Assembly (NCBI GenBank): GCA_902591925.1 | Contig: CACJCN010000002.1 | Coordinates: 62,001-126,000 of the forward strand | Direction of reading: 5' to 3' | Length of the DNA: 64,000 nucleotides | Source: an uncultured SAR86 cluster bacterium | Lineage (GTDB): Bacteria > Pseudomonadota > Gammaproteobacteria > Magnimaribacterales > D2472 | Shown here: one piece after another, positions 51,817 to 61,487 of the stretch | How positions within the stretch are numbered: position 1 is the stretch's first letter | Layout: every line of letters starts with the position of its first letter | Translations under genes and position numbers: made by a program | The notes under the pieces: generated by a model | What the model was told of the DNA's origin: nothing | Databases searched by the model: none | The model's input: the letters and a program-made list of their open reading frames with translations, nothing else

Positions 51817-51821
51817 ATTTA

Positions 51822-53270
51822 GTGAAGTACTTTAGAGATCTCTGGAAAATTACAACTGCATATCTTGTTGGAAGTTTTGCATTAATACAATTTGCAAATA
51901 TCGCTCTTCCATATTTTGAAGTTGAAGCAATTCTTGGATTAAACTCTGATTTGTTTATGCGTTTATTATTTATAGGTCTTCCAATTGGGTTACCTATAGT
52001 CCTTGTAGTTGGGTATGTTTTAAATAAAAAAGGAGTTATCCCAAAAATATCAATAGACGAAGTTAACAGAATTGAAGGAGGTTCATATAAACAAAAAATA
52101 GCTGTAATTCCATTTACAAATTTAAATAAAGATGATGATGGTGCTTTTTTAGTGGATGGTATTGTTGAAGATTTAATTACAGAATTCTCAATGATTAAGG
52201 AAATTGAAATTCTTTCAAGACAGTCATGCTTTGACTATAGAGAAAAAAAATATTCTTTGAATGAGTTTAAAAAAGATTTTGGTATTGATTATGTTGTTTC
52301 TGGAAGCATACGAGTAATAAACGAAAGAATAAGAATTTCTGTTGAGCTATCGGAATTAAACGAAGGAAAAGTACTTTGGGCAAATAAGTATGACAGAGTA
52401 AAAGAGGATATATTTGATATTCAAGACGAAATTGTTAGAAAAATTACTATTTCTTTAATTGGAGAAATTGAATTATCAAGTCTTGAAAGAGCGAAAAGAA
52501 AACCTACAGAAAATATGAATTCTTATGAGTGTTTATTAAAAGGAAAGGAATTACACCATAAGTTTACAAAAGAAGATAATCAAGAAAGTATTAGAGTTTT
52601 AGATCAATCTATAAAAGCTGATTCTAATAATTCTCAAGCTTATGCATGGAAAGCTTGTGCATTAGGTCAAGCCTATGGAAGAGGATATAGACAGGATACT
52701 GATAATCTGATGATAGAAATAATGAATAATATTAATAAGGCTGTAGAACTTAATAATAATGATTTTGAAGCTCATAGAATGTTAGCCGAAGTTCATCTTT
52801 CACTGCATGATTTTGATAAAGCATTAGATCATGGCTCTAAAGCCTATCAACTTAATCCCAATGATCCTAGAGTATCTTCTGTTTATGGTGAAATATTAAT
52901 AAGAACAGATAATATTAGCGAGGGAATTAATCATTTAGAAAAAGCTTATGAGTTAGATCCTATCCCTCAAGGCCAGAGCACCTCTGATAGAAGAATTTAC
53001 GCATTATTAACAGGCTATTATTTTTCTAATAATATTGAAAAGTGTAAAGATTTAATAAATAAAGTGGTTGAACTAGATTTTAAATCTTGGTTACTTTCAT
53101 ATGATATATATACAAAAAATAATATTGAAATAAATGATAACTGGTTTACAAAAGGTTTAGAGAAATTTAAAAATGTTGATATTAAATTAGAGATTGATAG
53201 ATTCCATTTAAATAATAGTGTTTTACAATCTGAATTAGAAAAAACTGCTAAAAAAATTTTTATTGCGTAA
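51822..53270 (+). CDS. TolB/FlgO-like plus TPR membrane protein without an N-terminal effector domain
   Basis: N-terminal TM pair (TTAYLVGSFALIQFANIALP...GLPIGLPIVLVVGYVL), IAVIPFTNLNKDDDGAFLVDGIVEDLITEFS, YVVSGSIRVINERIRISVEL, TPR repeats. GTG start. Confidence 0.75.
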   Translation: MKYFRDLWKITTAYLVGSFALIQFANIALPYFEVEAILGLNSDLFMRLLFIGLPIGLPIVLVVGYVLNKKGVIPKISIDEVNRIEGGSYKQKIAVIPFTNLNKDDDGAFLVDGIVEDLITEFSMIKEIEILSRQSCFDYREKKYSLNEFKKDFGIDYVVSGSIRVINERIRISVELSELNEGKVLWANKYDRVKEDIFDIQDEIVRKITISLIGEIELSSLERAKRKPTENMNSYECLLKGKELHHKFTKEDNQESIRVLDQSIKADSNNSQAYAWKACALGQAYGRGYRQDTDNLMIEIMNNINKAVELNNNDFEAHRMLAEVHLSLHDFDKALDHGSKAYQLNPNDPRVSSVYGEILIRTDNISEGINHLEKAYELDPIPQGQSTSDRRIYALLTGYYFSNNIEKCKDLINKVVELDFKSWLLSYDIYTKNNIEINDNWFTKGLEKFKNVDIKLEIDRFHLNNSVLQSELEKTAKKIFIA

Positions 53271-53287
53271 ATTTATAAAAAATAATT

Positions 53288-54304
53288 TTAGGTGCCCTTT
53301 CCAATTGCAACAGGTCTTATCGGAGATGCAGCACTGCCTTCAGTCATTAAAGGTAGAATTATGACGCAAGAAAGTTCTACATTATCTTGTGACAGACCCT
53401 TTAAATTGAAGTTTTCTAATGTGTGCACACCAGATTGTGTTAAAAAGTAATGATGAGCAGGATTAGCTATACCATCTGGATTTTGAGCTCTTTCAGGACC
53501 ATACTCATCCTCGTCTGCAAATGTATCGACGCCCCATGTATCCAATCCAACTCCAACAACTTTTTTTTCACTCAGATACTTAACAAGATTATATGAAACA
53601 CCAGGTGCCTTTTTATAATAAATCCCAAGCTCATCAGGATCTTGGTAATTATCGCTCCAACCAGTATTTATTAAAATTACGTCTCCTGGGAGGATTCCTC
53701 TATCCTTTAAACTAGTTTTTTTAATTGTATCTTCAACATGTTTAACAGTTACATATTCACCTGCTTTCATAGCAATCCCATTGAATATATGTTTTCGTAC
53801 ATCAAGAAATACTGCTGTTGTTATTATGGGTGGAACAGTTTCAATACCTAATTTTTTTAGAGGCGAATCAGGTGTTGGTTTTACATCTTTTCCTTTTAGA
53901 TCTCCAAAATATTTAAGTGAAGACAAGTCAGCCACGCCTTCTCCATTCCAAACTTCATCTGTGTAACCGAAATGTCCTAAAGCATCCATTTGAGTACCTT
54001 GATTTCCATCGTTAACATTTTCGTTTAATACATCCATTGTAAATACTTGTTTAGAACCAGCCCATGGTATTTCAGGAAGAAATTTGGGTTTATATTCACC
54101 AGCAAATGGTGAAAGAGGCATAGTAGATGTTCTTTTATAAGACAATTCATATATTTTTGATTCTGGATTACTCATTTGTTCAGAACATCTTTGATAAGTT
54201 TCATATCCAAGAAGATTTGTCATACCTCTTTGATTTTGTAATTGATCAGACCATACAAAAGGTATGAAAATAAATATACATAAAATATTTTGTAAATTAT
54301 TCAT
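53288..54304 (-). CDS. Cyclase family protein (kynurenine formamidase-like), exported
   Basis: GNQGTQMDALGHFGY aligned to HxGTHxDxxxH; GDVILINTGWSDNY; GVGLDTWGVD; signal peptide. Confidence 0.82.
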   Translation of the reverse strand: MNNLQNILCIFIFIPFVWSDQLQNQRGMTNLLGYETYQRCSEQMSNPESKIYELSYKRTSTMPLSPFAGEYKPKFLPEIPWAGSKQVFTMDVLNENVNDGNQGTQMDALGHFGYTDEVWNGEGVADLSSLKYFGDLKGKDVKPTPDSPLKKLGIETVPPIITTAVFLDVRKHIFNGIAMKAGEYVTVKHVEDTIKKTSLKDRGILPGDVILINTGWSDNYQDPDELGIYYKKAPGVSYNLVKYLSEKKVVGVGLDTWGVDTFADEDEYGPERAQNPDGIANPAHHYFLTQSGVHTLENFNLKGLSQDNVELSCVIILPLMTEGSAASPIRPVAIGKGT

Positions 54305-55071
54305 TAAGCTGCAGTATATCCTCCATCACATACATATACTGATCCTGAACAATTTGATGACTCATCAGAACCAAGAAATAATGCCAGATTTGCGATTTCT
54401 TCATTAGTTGAATATCTGTTAGTTGCAACCATGCTATTAACCATATCTACTACAGATGAAGGATCATCTGGATTTAATTGCTCACCTAAAGAAGCCATCA
54501 TTCTATTATCAACAGGTCCTGGTGCTAATGCATTAACTCTAACATTCATCGGACCATTTTCTAAACAAGCTGTTTTAACCATGCCGCACACAGCATGTTT
54601 ACTTGCGATATAAGGACATAATCCATTAAATCCTATCAGTCCAGCTGTTGAAGCAACTGCTATAAAAGAACCACTTTGTTGTTTTTGCATAACAGGAAAG
54701 GCATATTTCATAAATAGCCAAACACCCACTACGTTAATATTAATAACATTATTAAATTCCTCAACAGTGAATTCAGTTAATGGTTTTACAATTCCCTCAG
54801 TACCAGCATTTGCCATCACTATGTCGAGTGAACCAAATTTTTCACATGCATCATTGATAGATTTACTTATTGCTTTTTCATCTTTTGAGTCAGCTATGCA
54901 GGTTATAGCATTAGTTGGATTATTTAAAGAATTCATTAAATTTGTTAATTTTTCCTCTGATCTTCCAACTAAAACAAGATTTGCACCCTCCTCAAGAAAT
55001 CTTTTTGATGTAGCTGAACCTATTCCACCAGTTGCTCCAGTTATAATTGCTGTTTTATTTTTAAGTCTCAA
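54304..55071 (-). CDS. SDR family oxidoreductase
   Basis: TGATGGIGSATS, YIASKHAV (YxxxK), YVCDGGYTA. Confidence 0.92.
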   Translation of the reverse strand: MRLKNKTAIITGATGGIGSATSKRFLEEGANLVLVGRSEEKLTNLMNSLNNPTNAITCIADSKDEKAISKSINDACEKFGSLDIVMANAGTEGIVKPLTEFTVEEFNNVININVVGVWLFMKYAFPVMQKQQSGSFIAVASTAGLIGFNGLCPYIASKHAVCGMVKTACLENGPMNVRVNALAPGPVDNRMMASLGEQLNPDDPSSVVDMVNSMVATNRYSTNEEIANLALFLGSDESSNCSGSVYVCDGGYTAA

Positions 55072-55197
55072 TTTAATTCCCTCTCTTTATTTATCTAAAT
55101 TTAATTTGAAATAATGACTGCCATTTAGTTACATTTATATTTAAAATATTACAAAAAGATGTTTCATACTACAAATTAATATTTTATTTTATATTTT

Positions 55198-56220
55198 ATG
55201 ATTTACTCAGATATTTTAGATACTATTGGGAATACTCCCTCTATAAAAATTAAAAATATCTCTGTGAATGGTACAAATTTATATGTAAAGGCAGAATATT
55301 TTAATCCAGCCAGCTCAGTAAAAGATCGTTTAGCTCTCAGTATTATTAATAATGCTGAAAAAAAAGGTGTTTTAAAAAAAGGTCAAACAATTGTTGAAGC
55401 TACAAGCGGTAATACTGGTATAGGTCTTGCTCTTGTATGTGCCTCAAAAAACTATCCACTTGTAGTTACCATGCCTGATAGTGCTTCAATTGAAAGAAGA
55501 AAATTAATGAGATTTCTTGGAGCAAGAGTATTGCTTACACCAGCATCTGAGGGTGGAACTGGTGCCTACAATAAAGCAAAGAAGTTAGTTGATAAAAATA
55601 AATGGTTTTATGCAAGGCAATTTGAAAATGAAGATAATGCAAAAATTCATGAAGAAACAACAGGAATTGAGATATATGATGATTTTAAAGAAATTGGATT
55701 AGATTATTGGGTTTCTGGATATGGTACTGGTGGAACATTTACTGGTGTTTCAAGATTATTAAGAGAAAAAATGCCAAAAACTAAATTAATCTTAACAGAA
55801 CCAGATGTTGCGCCACTTATCGGTAGTAATAATATTCAAAAAAGAAATTCAGATGGCTCAGCGGCTGAGTCTCATCCATCCTGGAACCCACACCCAATTC
55901 AAGGATGGACAACTGATTTTATTCCTCTTGTACTTCAAGAAGCCATTGATGAAAAATATTATGATGAATTGATACCAGTATCAGGTGATGATGGAATTTT
56001 CTGGTCAACCGAATTGGCAAAAAAAGAAGGAATAATAACCGGCGTCTCTGGAGGCTCAACTTTTGCAATTGCTGTTAAAGTAGCAAAAAAAGCAAAACCT
56101 GGTTCAAATATTTTATGTATGATTCCTGATACAGCTGAAAGGTACATGTCTAGTGTATTATTTGATTCAATTGATTCAGAAATGAACAATGAAGAGATAA
56201 ATTTATATAAATCTGTTTAA
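55198..56220 (+). CDS. cysK: Cysteine synthase (O-acetylserine sulfhydrylase)
   Basis: NPASSVKDRLALSI (PLP Lys), EATSGNTGIGLALV, GYGTGGTFTGVSRLL. Confidence 0.9.
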   Translation: MIYSDILDTIGNTPSIKIKNISVNGTNLYVKAEYFNPASSVKDRLALSIINNAEKKGVLKKGQTIVEATSGNTGIGLALVCASKNYPLVVTMPDSASIERRKLMRFLGARVLLTPASEGGTGAYNKAKKLVDKNKWFYARQFENEDNAKIHEETTGIEIYDDFKEIGLDYWVSGYGTGGTFTGVSRLLREKMPKTKLILTEPDVAPLIGSNNIQKRNSDGSAAESHPSWNPHPIQGWTTDFIPLVLQEAIDEKYYDELIPVSGDDGIFWSTELAKKEGIITGVSGGSTFAIAVKVAKKAKPGSNILCMIPDTAERYMSSVLFDSIDSEMNNEEINLYKSV

Positions 56221-56222
56221 AT

Positions 56223-56945
56223 TTAAATTTCTTTTGCAGGGATACCAGCAACAGTAGTATTTTTCTTAACATCTTTTAATACAAGGCTTCCTGCGGCTAC
56301 CTTTGCATTCTTCTCAATTGTGATGTTTCCTAAAATGGTACTTGAAGCAAATATTGATACACCTGATTTAATTTTAGGATGTCTATCACCATTCTCAAAA
56401 CCTTTTCCACCAAGCGTAACCCCTTGATATATTGAAACATTTTCATCAATTACAGATGTTTCACCTATAACGACACCTGTAGCATGATCTATCATCACAC
56501 CTCCAGAAATTTTTGCAGCTGGGTGTATATCAACACCAAATATTTCAGATGCTCTATTTTGAAAGAAAAGTGCCATAGTATGTCTATTATCATTCCATAA
56601 ACAATGTGCAGCTCTATATGTAGCTAATCCTTGAAAACCCTTATAAAAAAGAATTGGTGTTGAAAAATACTTACATGCAGGATCATGATCTTTAAAAAAA
56701 ATTAAATCATTAATTAAGTCATCTTCGATATGATCACACTTCTTATATACATCTAGAATAAATTCTTTTATTTTAGAAGATGATAAAGCATCACTATTAA
56801 GTTTTGATGCAAGCACGGAAGCAACCGAATCTGTTAAGTTTTTCTGAGATAAAATTAATTGATTTAAATAAGGCTCAAGCGATGGCTCAGCACCAATTCG
56901 TAGCTTAACTTCATCTTTAATGGTATTCCAAATATTAGTATTCAT
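56223..56945 (-). CDS. cysE: Serine O-acetyltransferase
   Basis: FGVDIHPAAKISGGVMIDHATGVVIGETSVI hexapeptide repeats, convergent with cysK. Confidence 0.93.
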   Translation of the reverse strand: MNTNIWNTIKDEVKLRIGAEPSLEPYLNQLILSQKNLTDSVASVLASKLNSDALSSSKIKEFILDVYKKCDHIEDDLINDLIFFKDHDPACKYFSTPILFYKGFQGLATYRAAHCLWNDNRHTMALFFQNRASEIFGVDIHPAAKISGGVMIDHATGVVIGETSVIDENVSIYQGVTLGGKGFENGDRHPKIKSGVSIFASSTILGNITIEKNAKVAAGSLVLKDVKKNTTVAGIPAKEI

Positions 56946-56948
56946 AAA

Positions 56949-58349
56949 TTATTCTATGAATAATCCAAAGCCTTCTTGAAGACCAACAACATCATTCCAT
57001 GTGTGTTTATTTAAAGACAGATAATATTCTTTTGATTCTTTGGGAAATAATATGTAATTCAATAAATCTGTCTCTTTATTAGAAAAATCCTTGAGATCAT
57101 TGGATTTACAAAATTCAGAAAAATCTTTTTTATAACTATCGATTGTAAAATTTTCATTGCTTTCGTCTAAAATATTTTTATCAATTTTATTTAAAAGTTT
57201 CTTATTTACTTTTCCTGGAATTTTTCCATATTTGCCATTAACTAAATCAATAAATTCTTTATTTAATGTTTTATATCGTTCGTTATCAAGAACATTCATT
57301 AATGCTTGGGCACCAACTATTTGCGATGATGGAGTAACTAATGGGACATATCCAACATCTTCTCTAATTTTTGGTATTTCATCAATAAGATCTTTCAGTC
57401 TGTCTTGCTTTTTAAGATCAACTAATTGTTTTTCTAAAATACTCAACATACCACCGGGCACCTGATAAAGAAGCATATTAATATCAACACCCCTCATAGA
57501 TCCTTCATATTGAATATATTTAGGTCTTATCGATTGAAAATACTCAGCAATTTTTGTTAATAATTTCATATCAAAAGGGTTGTCTGAGTCTTTATATATC
57601 ATAGAAATGAAACTTTCTGTTGCAGTATGAGCATAAAGATTACTAAAAGATGATATCGAAGTATCAATGTTATCAACACCAGCCTCATATGCCTTTAAAT
57701 TAGTTGCATCAGCTAATCCTGTAGTTGAGTGTGTATGAAGATAAATAGGAATTTTTAAATTTTTCTTAAGTTTTTTTATCAACTCAAAACCAACATTTGG
57801 TCTAAGCAAACCTGCCATATCTTTTATAGCTAGAGATTTAGCTCCTATGTCCTCAATATTTTTTGCTAGAGTAATCCAGTATTTTTCATTATGCACAGGG
57901 CTAGTTGTATAACAGATTGTACCTTGAGAATTCTCTCCCTCTCTATTTACATATTCAATTGAAGATTTAATATTATTTATATCGTTAAGCGAATCAAAAA
58001 TTCTGAATATGTTAATACCCTCTTTGACTGCATTTTTAATGAAAAGAGAAATAACTGAATCATCGTATTCTTTATAGCCAACAAGATTTTTTCCTCTTAA
58101 AAGCATTTGTAACTTGGTTTTTTTTATATGTTTTTTGAATACTTTCAATCTATCCCATGGATTTTCATTTAGATATCTTAAACAACAATCGTATGTTGCA
58201 CCCCCCCATACCTCTAATGAGGAATATCCAACTTTATCTAATAATTTTAGAACCGGTAACATATCACTAGTTTTCATCCTGGTAGCAATTAAAGACTGTT
58301 GTCCGTCTCTTAAAACTACTTCAGTGATATTTGCTTTTTTATTTGGCAT
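56949..58349 (-). CDS. Oxaloacetate decarboxylase alpha/pyruvate carboxylase-type carboxyltransferase lacking a biotinyl domain
   Basis: ITEVVLRDGQQSLIATRMKT, IFDSLNDINN, LHTHSTTGLADA; no MKM biotin-attachment motif before the stop. Confidence 0.85.
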   Translation of the reverse strand: MPNKKANITEVVLRDGQQSLIATRMKTSDMLPVLKLLDKVGYSSLEVWGGATYDCCLRYLNENPWDRLKVFKKHIKKTKLQMLLRGKNLVGYKEYDDSVISLFIKNAVKEGINIFRIFDSLNDINNIKSSIEYVNREGENSQGTICYTTSPVHNEKYWITLAKNIEDIGAKSLAIKDMAGLLRPNVGFELIKKLKKNLKIPIYLHTHSTTGLADATNLKAYEAGVDNIDTSISSFSNLYAHTATESFISMIYKDSDNPFDMKLLTKIAEYFQSIRPKYIQYEGSMRGVDINMLLYQVPGGMLSILEKQLVDLKKQDRLKDLIDEIPKIREDVGYVPLVTPSSQIVGAQALMNVLDNERYKTLNKEFIDLVNGKYGKIPGKVNKKLLNKIDKNILDESNENFTIDSYKKDFSEFCKSNDLKDFSNKETDLLNYILFPKESKEYYLSLNKHTWNDVVGLQEGFGLFIE

Positions 58350-58399
58350 AAATAATAAGATATTATTTTTCTTTACTTATTTTAATTCAAAACTATTAA

Positions 58400-58430
58400 A
58401 AATAAAAAACCCGTTATGAAACGGGTTTAT
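58400..58430 (-). terminator. Rho-independent terminator for the minus-strand cupin gene
   Basis: AACCCGTT (58408-58415), loop ATGA, AACGGGTT (58420-58427). On the minus strand it is followed by a T-rich run. Confidence 0.8.
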
Positions 58431-58444
58431 TGATTTAAATTCAA

Positions 58445-58852
58445 TTAATCTATAAAAACGGTGTGATCCTTGCCAGACTCTGCAACTCTGATTACTAACA
58501 AATCTGAACAAACATCACCTAGATCTGGCGCATCGGTTTCTCCTCCATGAACCCAATCAGATTTTTCAAACCAATATTCATTATTGGAATATTTTTTCCA
58601 CTTACCAGATGATTTTGATTGAGAAACACCATCAAGAACATATACAAGTGTTCCTGCTGCAGGATGAAAATGTTTAGGAACTGTTCCCTGATTACATGTT
58701 TTCCTTCTTTCAACATGCATTTCCATTCCACCACCCATATCAAAAACTTCTGAAGAGACCATTCCTGGAAAAGATTGTTCCTCTGAATGATCATCAGTAT
58801 AAACATCAGTAGCCATAAGTAATAAAAAACTAATTGATAAAAAATATTTCAT
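58445..58852 (-). CDS. Cupin domain-containing secreted protein
   Basis: Signal peptide; VPKHFHPAAGTLVYVLDGVSQSKSSGKWKKYSNNEYWFEKSDWVHGGE. Confidence 0.8.
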   Translation of the reverse strand: MKYFLSISFLLLMATDVYTDDHSEEQSFPGMVSSEVFDMGGGMEMHVERRKTCNQGTVPKHFHPAAGTLVYVLDGVSQSKSSGKWKKYSNNEYWFEKSDWVHGGETDAPDLGDVCSDLLVIRVAESGKDHTVFID

Positions 58853-58853
58853 A

Positions 58854-59585
58854 TTATTCTCCTGTATAAAATTTAACTAATTGAACAAGTTCAACATTTA
58901 TATTCTGTCTGATAGAAGACACATCAGAGGCAAAATCCATGAATTCTTTGGATGAAGTTGCTGACTTAATCCCTTTATCCAATTTATCCATTGAATCAGC
59001 TCCTAAATAGACCATATGAGAAACATATCTATTACCATATGCAATTCTATTCAAACCAAATGAACCATCGAATGTGTTTAATTGAGAACTCATAAATTTT
59101 TTCCATGAATTCATATAGTCAGATTCATGTCCTGGCTCAATATTGAAATTGTATTTTGCAAAAGCAGTATTGTTAGTCCATGCTCTTGCAGCTACTAAGT
59201 TTTCAGATATCCAATTCCATGATCTATCTGTATCTGTGTTATCTTGAAATGATTTAATCATATAAGCAGAATCTTTGCATGATGAGAAAATAGCTCTTCC
59301 TTTTTCCATCATTTCATAATTTTCATATACCACTAAAATAAAATGGCTTGAACCTGAACCACGAAGCGACCATAAACTTACAGCCACGCCAGACTCTTCT
59401 CTCCACTTTTTTGCACAATCAGATTTATCAAACCTATCTAATGCCATCATGAAACTAGCTGGATCTGTTACAGTTAAATAATTAAATTCGGCCACTGTTC
59501 CATCTGAATCCATAGACACTGTTTCATCAGATAAAAGATTTATTGAAGTAATAAATAAAAAAGAAATTATTAATTTTATTAACAT
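58854..59585 (-). CDS. Hypothetical exported protein, possibly duplicated dimeric alpha+beta barrel
   Basis: Signal peptide; two weakly similar halves (FNYLTVTDPASFMMALDRF / YNFNIEPGHESDYMNSWKKFM). Confidence 0.6.
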   Translation of the reverse strand: MLIKLIISFLFITSINLLSDETVSMDSDGTVAEFNYLTVTDPASFMMALDRFDKSDCAKKWREESGVAVSLWSLRGSGSSHFILVVYENYEMMEKGRAIFSSCKDSAYMIKSFQDNTDTDRSWNWISENLVAARAWTNNTAFAKYNFNIEPGHESDYMNSWKKFMSSQLNTFDGSFGLNRIAYGNRYVSHMVYLGADSMDKLDKGIKSATSSKEFMDFASDVSSIRQNINVELVQLVKFYTGE

Positions 59586-59740
59586 AGTTTTTATCCTCCC
59601 AATACATCAGTATTAAATACATTTGAAATTAATTCCACATATTTATGTGTATAAATTGTTTATATATTTTTTTAAATCTTTGTAACGTAATTTAGATATT
59701 TATACTATTATAAAGAATCAATAAATAAGGGAGGATAATT

Positions 59741-60121
59741 ATGGCTGAATATCAAATTTTAAACTTAATGCAAGTAGGCTTTATTCAAAATGCAATGTAT
59801 TTTGTTGGAATGGTTCTATTTACATGGTTAGGTTTTAGAATGGCCAATAATATTTACAACAATCCTGATGCGAATATGCTAGCAAAAGTTTTTACATCAG
59901 TATTTTGTATATTTGTTGCAGCTTTTATGTTTGGAGTAAATCAAATAGGTGCTTCTATATTAGAATCCGCCGTAACTCAACTAAATGAAATTGGGGCAGC
60001 GTCAGGTGAAAGAATGGCTGAATACCTTGATTTTCCACTTGTTGTTGGTTCACCACTTCAAACAGCATTTGTTTTATTTATTCTTGCGTTTCAGTTAGCA
60101 ATAACTTGGTCAAGAAAATAG
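59741..60121 (+). CDS. Small multi-pass membrane protein of unknown function (paralogous to 45855-46121)
   Basis: 126 aa; GMVLFTWLGFRMANNI...KVFTSVFCIFV...VGSPLQTAFVLFILAFQLAITWSRK; preceded by AGGGAGG. Confidence 0.8.
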   Translation: MAEYQILNLMQVGFIQNAMYFVGMVLFTWLGFRMANNIYNNPDANMLAKVFTSVFCIFVAAFMFGVNQIGASILESAVTQLNEIGAASGERMAEYLDFPLVVGSPLQTAFVLFILAFQLAITWSRK

Positions 60122-60132
60122 TTCAATAATAT

Positions 60133-60152
60133 GGGGCCATTTGGCCCCTTTT
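60133..60152 (+). terminator. Rho-independent terminator downstream of small membrane protein gene
   Basis: GGGGCC ATTT GGCCCC followed by TTTT. Confidence 0.85.
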
Positions 60153-60155
60153 AAT

Positions 60156-61019
60156 ATGATCAAAGATAAAAAAATAAGTCAGCTTCTTTGTATATTAATT
60201 TATTTTTTATCTTTTTATGTATCATATATTCTTTTACCAAATTCATTAGATTTTATTTGGTTGAAAATCACAATATGGCACGTTTATGCAACGATCTTTA
60301 TATATATTGGGAGTGTAATACTCAAAAATTCAAGTCTATATGACCCTTTTTGGTCAGTCGCTCCAGTTCCCATAGTTATATATTTAGCATTGAATTCAGA
60401 AAATTCTTTGTTGTTAAAACTCTTAGTTACTATACCAATAATATTTTGGGCAGCTAGATTAACTAGAAATTGGCTTATAAGTTGGAGAGGATTTGAGCAT
60501 GAAGATTTTAGATATATAGATTTAAAAAAAACAAATAAATTTCAAGCTGAGTTCAATAATTTTTTTGGTATACATCTATTCCCAACATTCATTGTAAATA
60601 TTTGTCTGTATCCTCTTATCTATATATTCACTTATGATGTAGAGGTAACGACAAGCTTATACTTCGCATCTATTTTTACATTTCTTGCAGTAGTACTTGA
60701 GACTGTAGCTGATGAACAAATGAGAGGGTTCAGACAAAATCCAGAAAATAAAGGAAAAACTATGAAATACAAGTTATGGAAATATTCTAGACATCCAAAT
60801 TATCTAGGAGAGATTGGGTTTTGGTTTGGTATATTTTTTATGAGTATGAGTTCAGAGTTTGCACCATTCTGGCTAATAATTTGCCCACTAGCCATGTTAG
60901 CATTATTTGTCTTTGCATCATGTCCAATGATGGATGAAAGGAGTCTTAAAAATAGATCGGACTATAAGGAGTATATGGAAAAGACATCTCAATTATTTTT
61001 AATGCCACCAAAAAACTAA
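60156..61019 (+). CDS. DUF1295/steroid 5-alpha-reductase-like membrane protein
   Basis: MRGFRQNPENKGKTMKYKLWKYSRHPNYLGEIGFWFGIFF. Start at 60156 chosen because the 60141 start lies inside the terminator hairpin. Confidence 0.85.
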   Translation: MIKDKKISQLLCILIYFLSFYVSYILLPNSLDFIWLKITIWHVYATIFIYIGSVILKNSSLYDPFWSVAPVPIVIYLALNSENSLLLKLLVTIPIIFWAARLTRNWLISWRGFEHEDFRYIDLKKTNKFQAEFNNFFGIHLFPTFIVNICLYPLIYIFTYDVEVTTSLYFASIFTFLAVVLETVADEQMRGFRQNPENKGKTMKYKLWKYSRHPNYLGEIGFWFGIFFMSMSSEFAPFWLIICPLAMLALFVFASCPMMDERSLKNRSDYKEYMEKTSQLFLMPPKN

Positions 61020-61057
61020 ATTTGAGATGAATTAAAATATATGTAATATTATTAAAC

Positions 61058-61477
61058 ATGAACGATACAAATTATGTCCAAAAATTTATTTGGATTTCAG
61101 AAAGAGTCTTATTATTTTTAATTGCCTTAGCTACTATATTTGCAACAACTTCTGAAATAATAAGAATGATTGATGTAAAAATTGTAAATCTGAGTGATTT
61201 ATTTTTATTATTTATTTATGCTGAGGTGCTTGGAATGGTTGCTTCATTTTATGCTAATAACAGAATACCTGTAACTCTTCCACTTATCATTGCAATGACT
61301 GCTTTGACAAGAATGATTATTCTTCAAAGCAAAGATGTTAATGCTATAAATATAATTTATGAAGCAGCAGGCATACTTATACTAGCAATTTCTGCCTATA
61401 TCATGACTCTTAAAGATAAAATTAGTTTAAAAAAACTAATGCTAAGAGAAAAATTAGAAGAATCTGAAAAAGGTTAG
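61058..61477 (+). CDS. PsiE-like (phosphate-starvation-inducible) membrane protein
   Basis: RVLLFLIALATIFATTSEI, LFLLFIYAEVLGMVASFYANNRIPVTLPLIIAMTALTRMIIL. Confidence 0.8.
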   Translation: MNDTNYVQKFIWISERVLLFLIALATIFATTSEIIRMIDVKIVNLSDLFLLFIYAEVLGMVASFYANNRIPVTLPLIIAMTALTRMIILQSKDVNAINIIYEAAGILILAISAYIMTLKDKISLKKLMLREKLEESEKG

Positions 61478-61487
61478 CTATCTTTTC

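Noticed and set aside
453-55071. The two SDR genes (453-1220 and 54304-55071) as related copies from a mobile duplication
   Set aside because: They share only generic SDR motifs and no flanking repeats.
58519-58806. Alternative-frame 95-aa ORF inside the cupin gene
   Set aside because: Out-of-frame shadow; the cupin frame has a signal peptide and conserved His motif.
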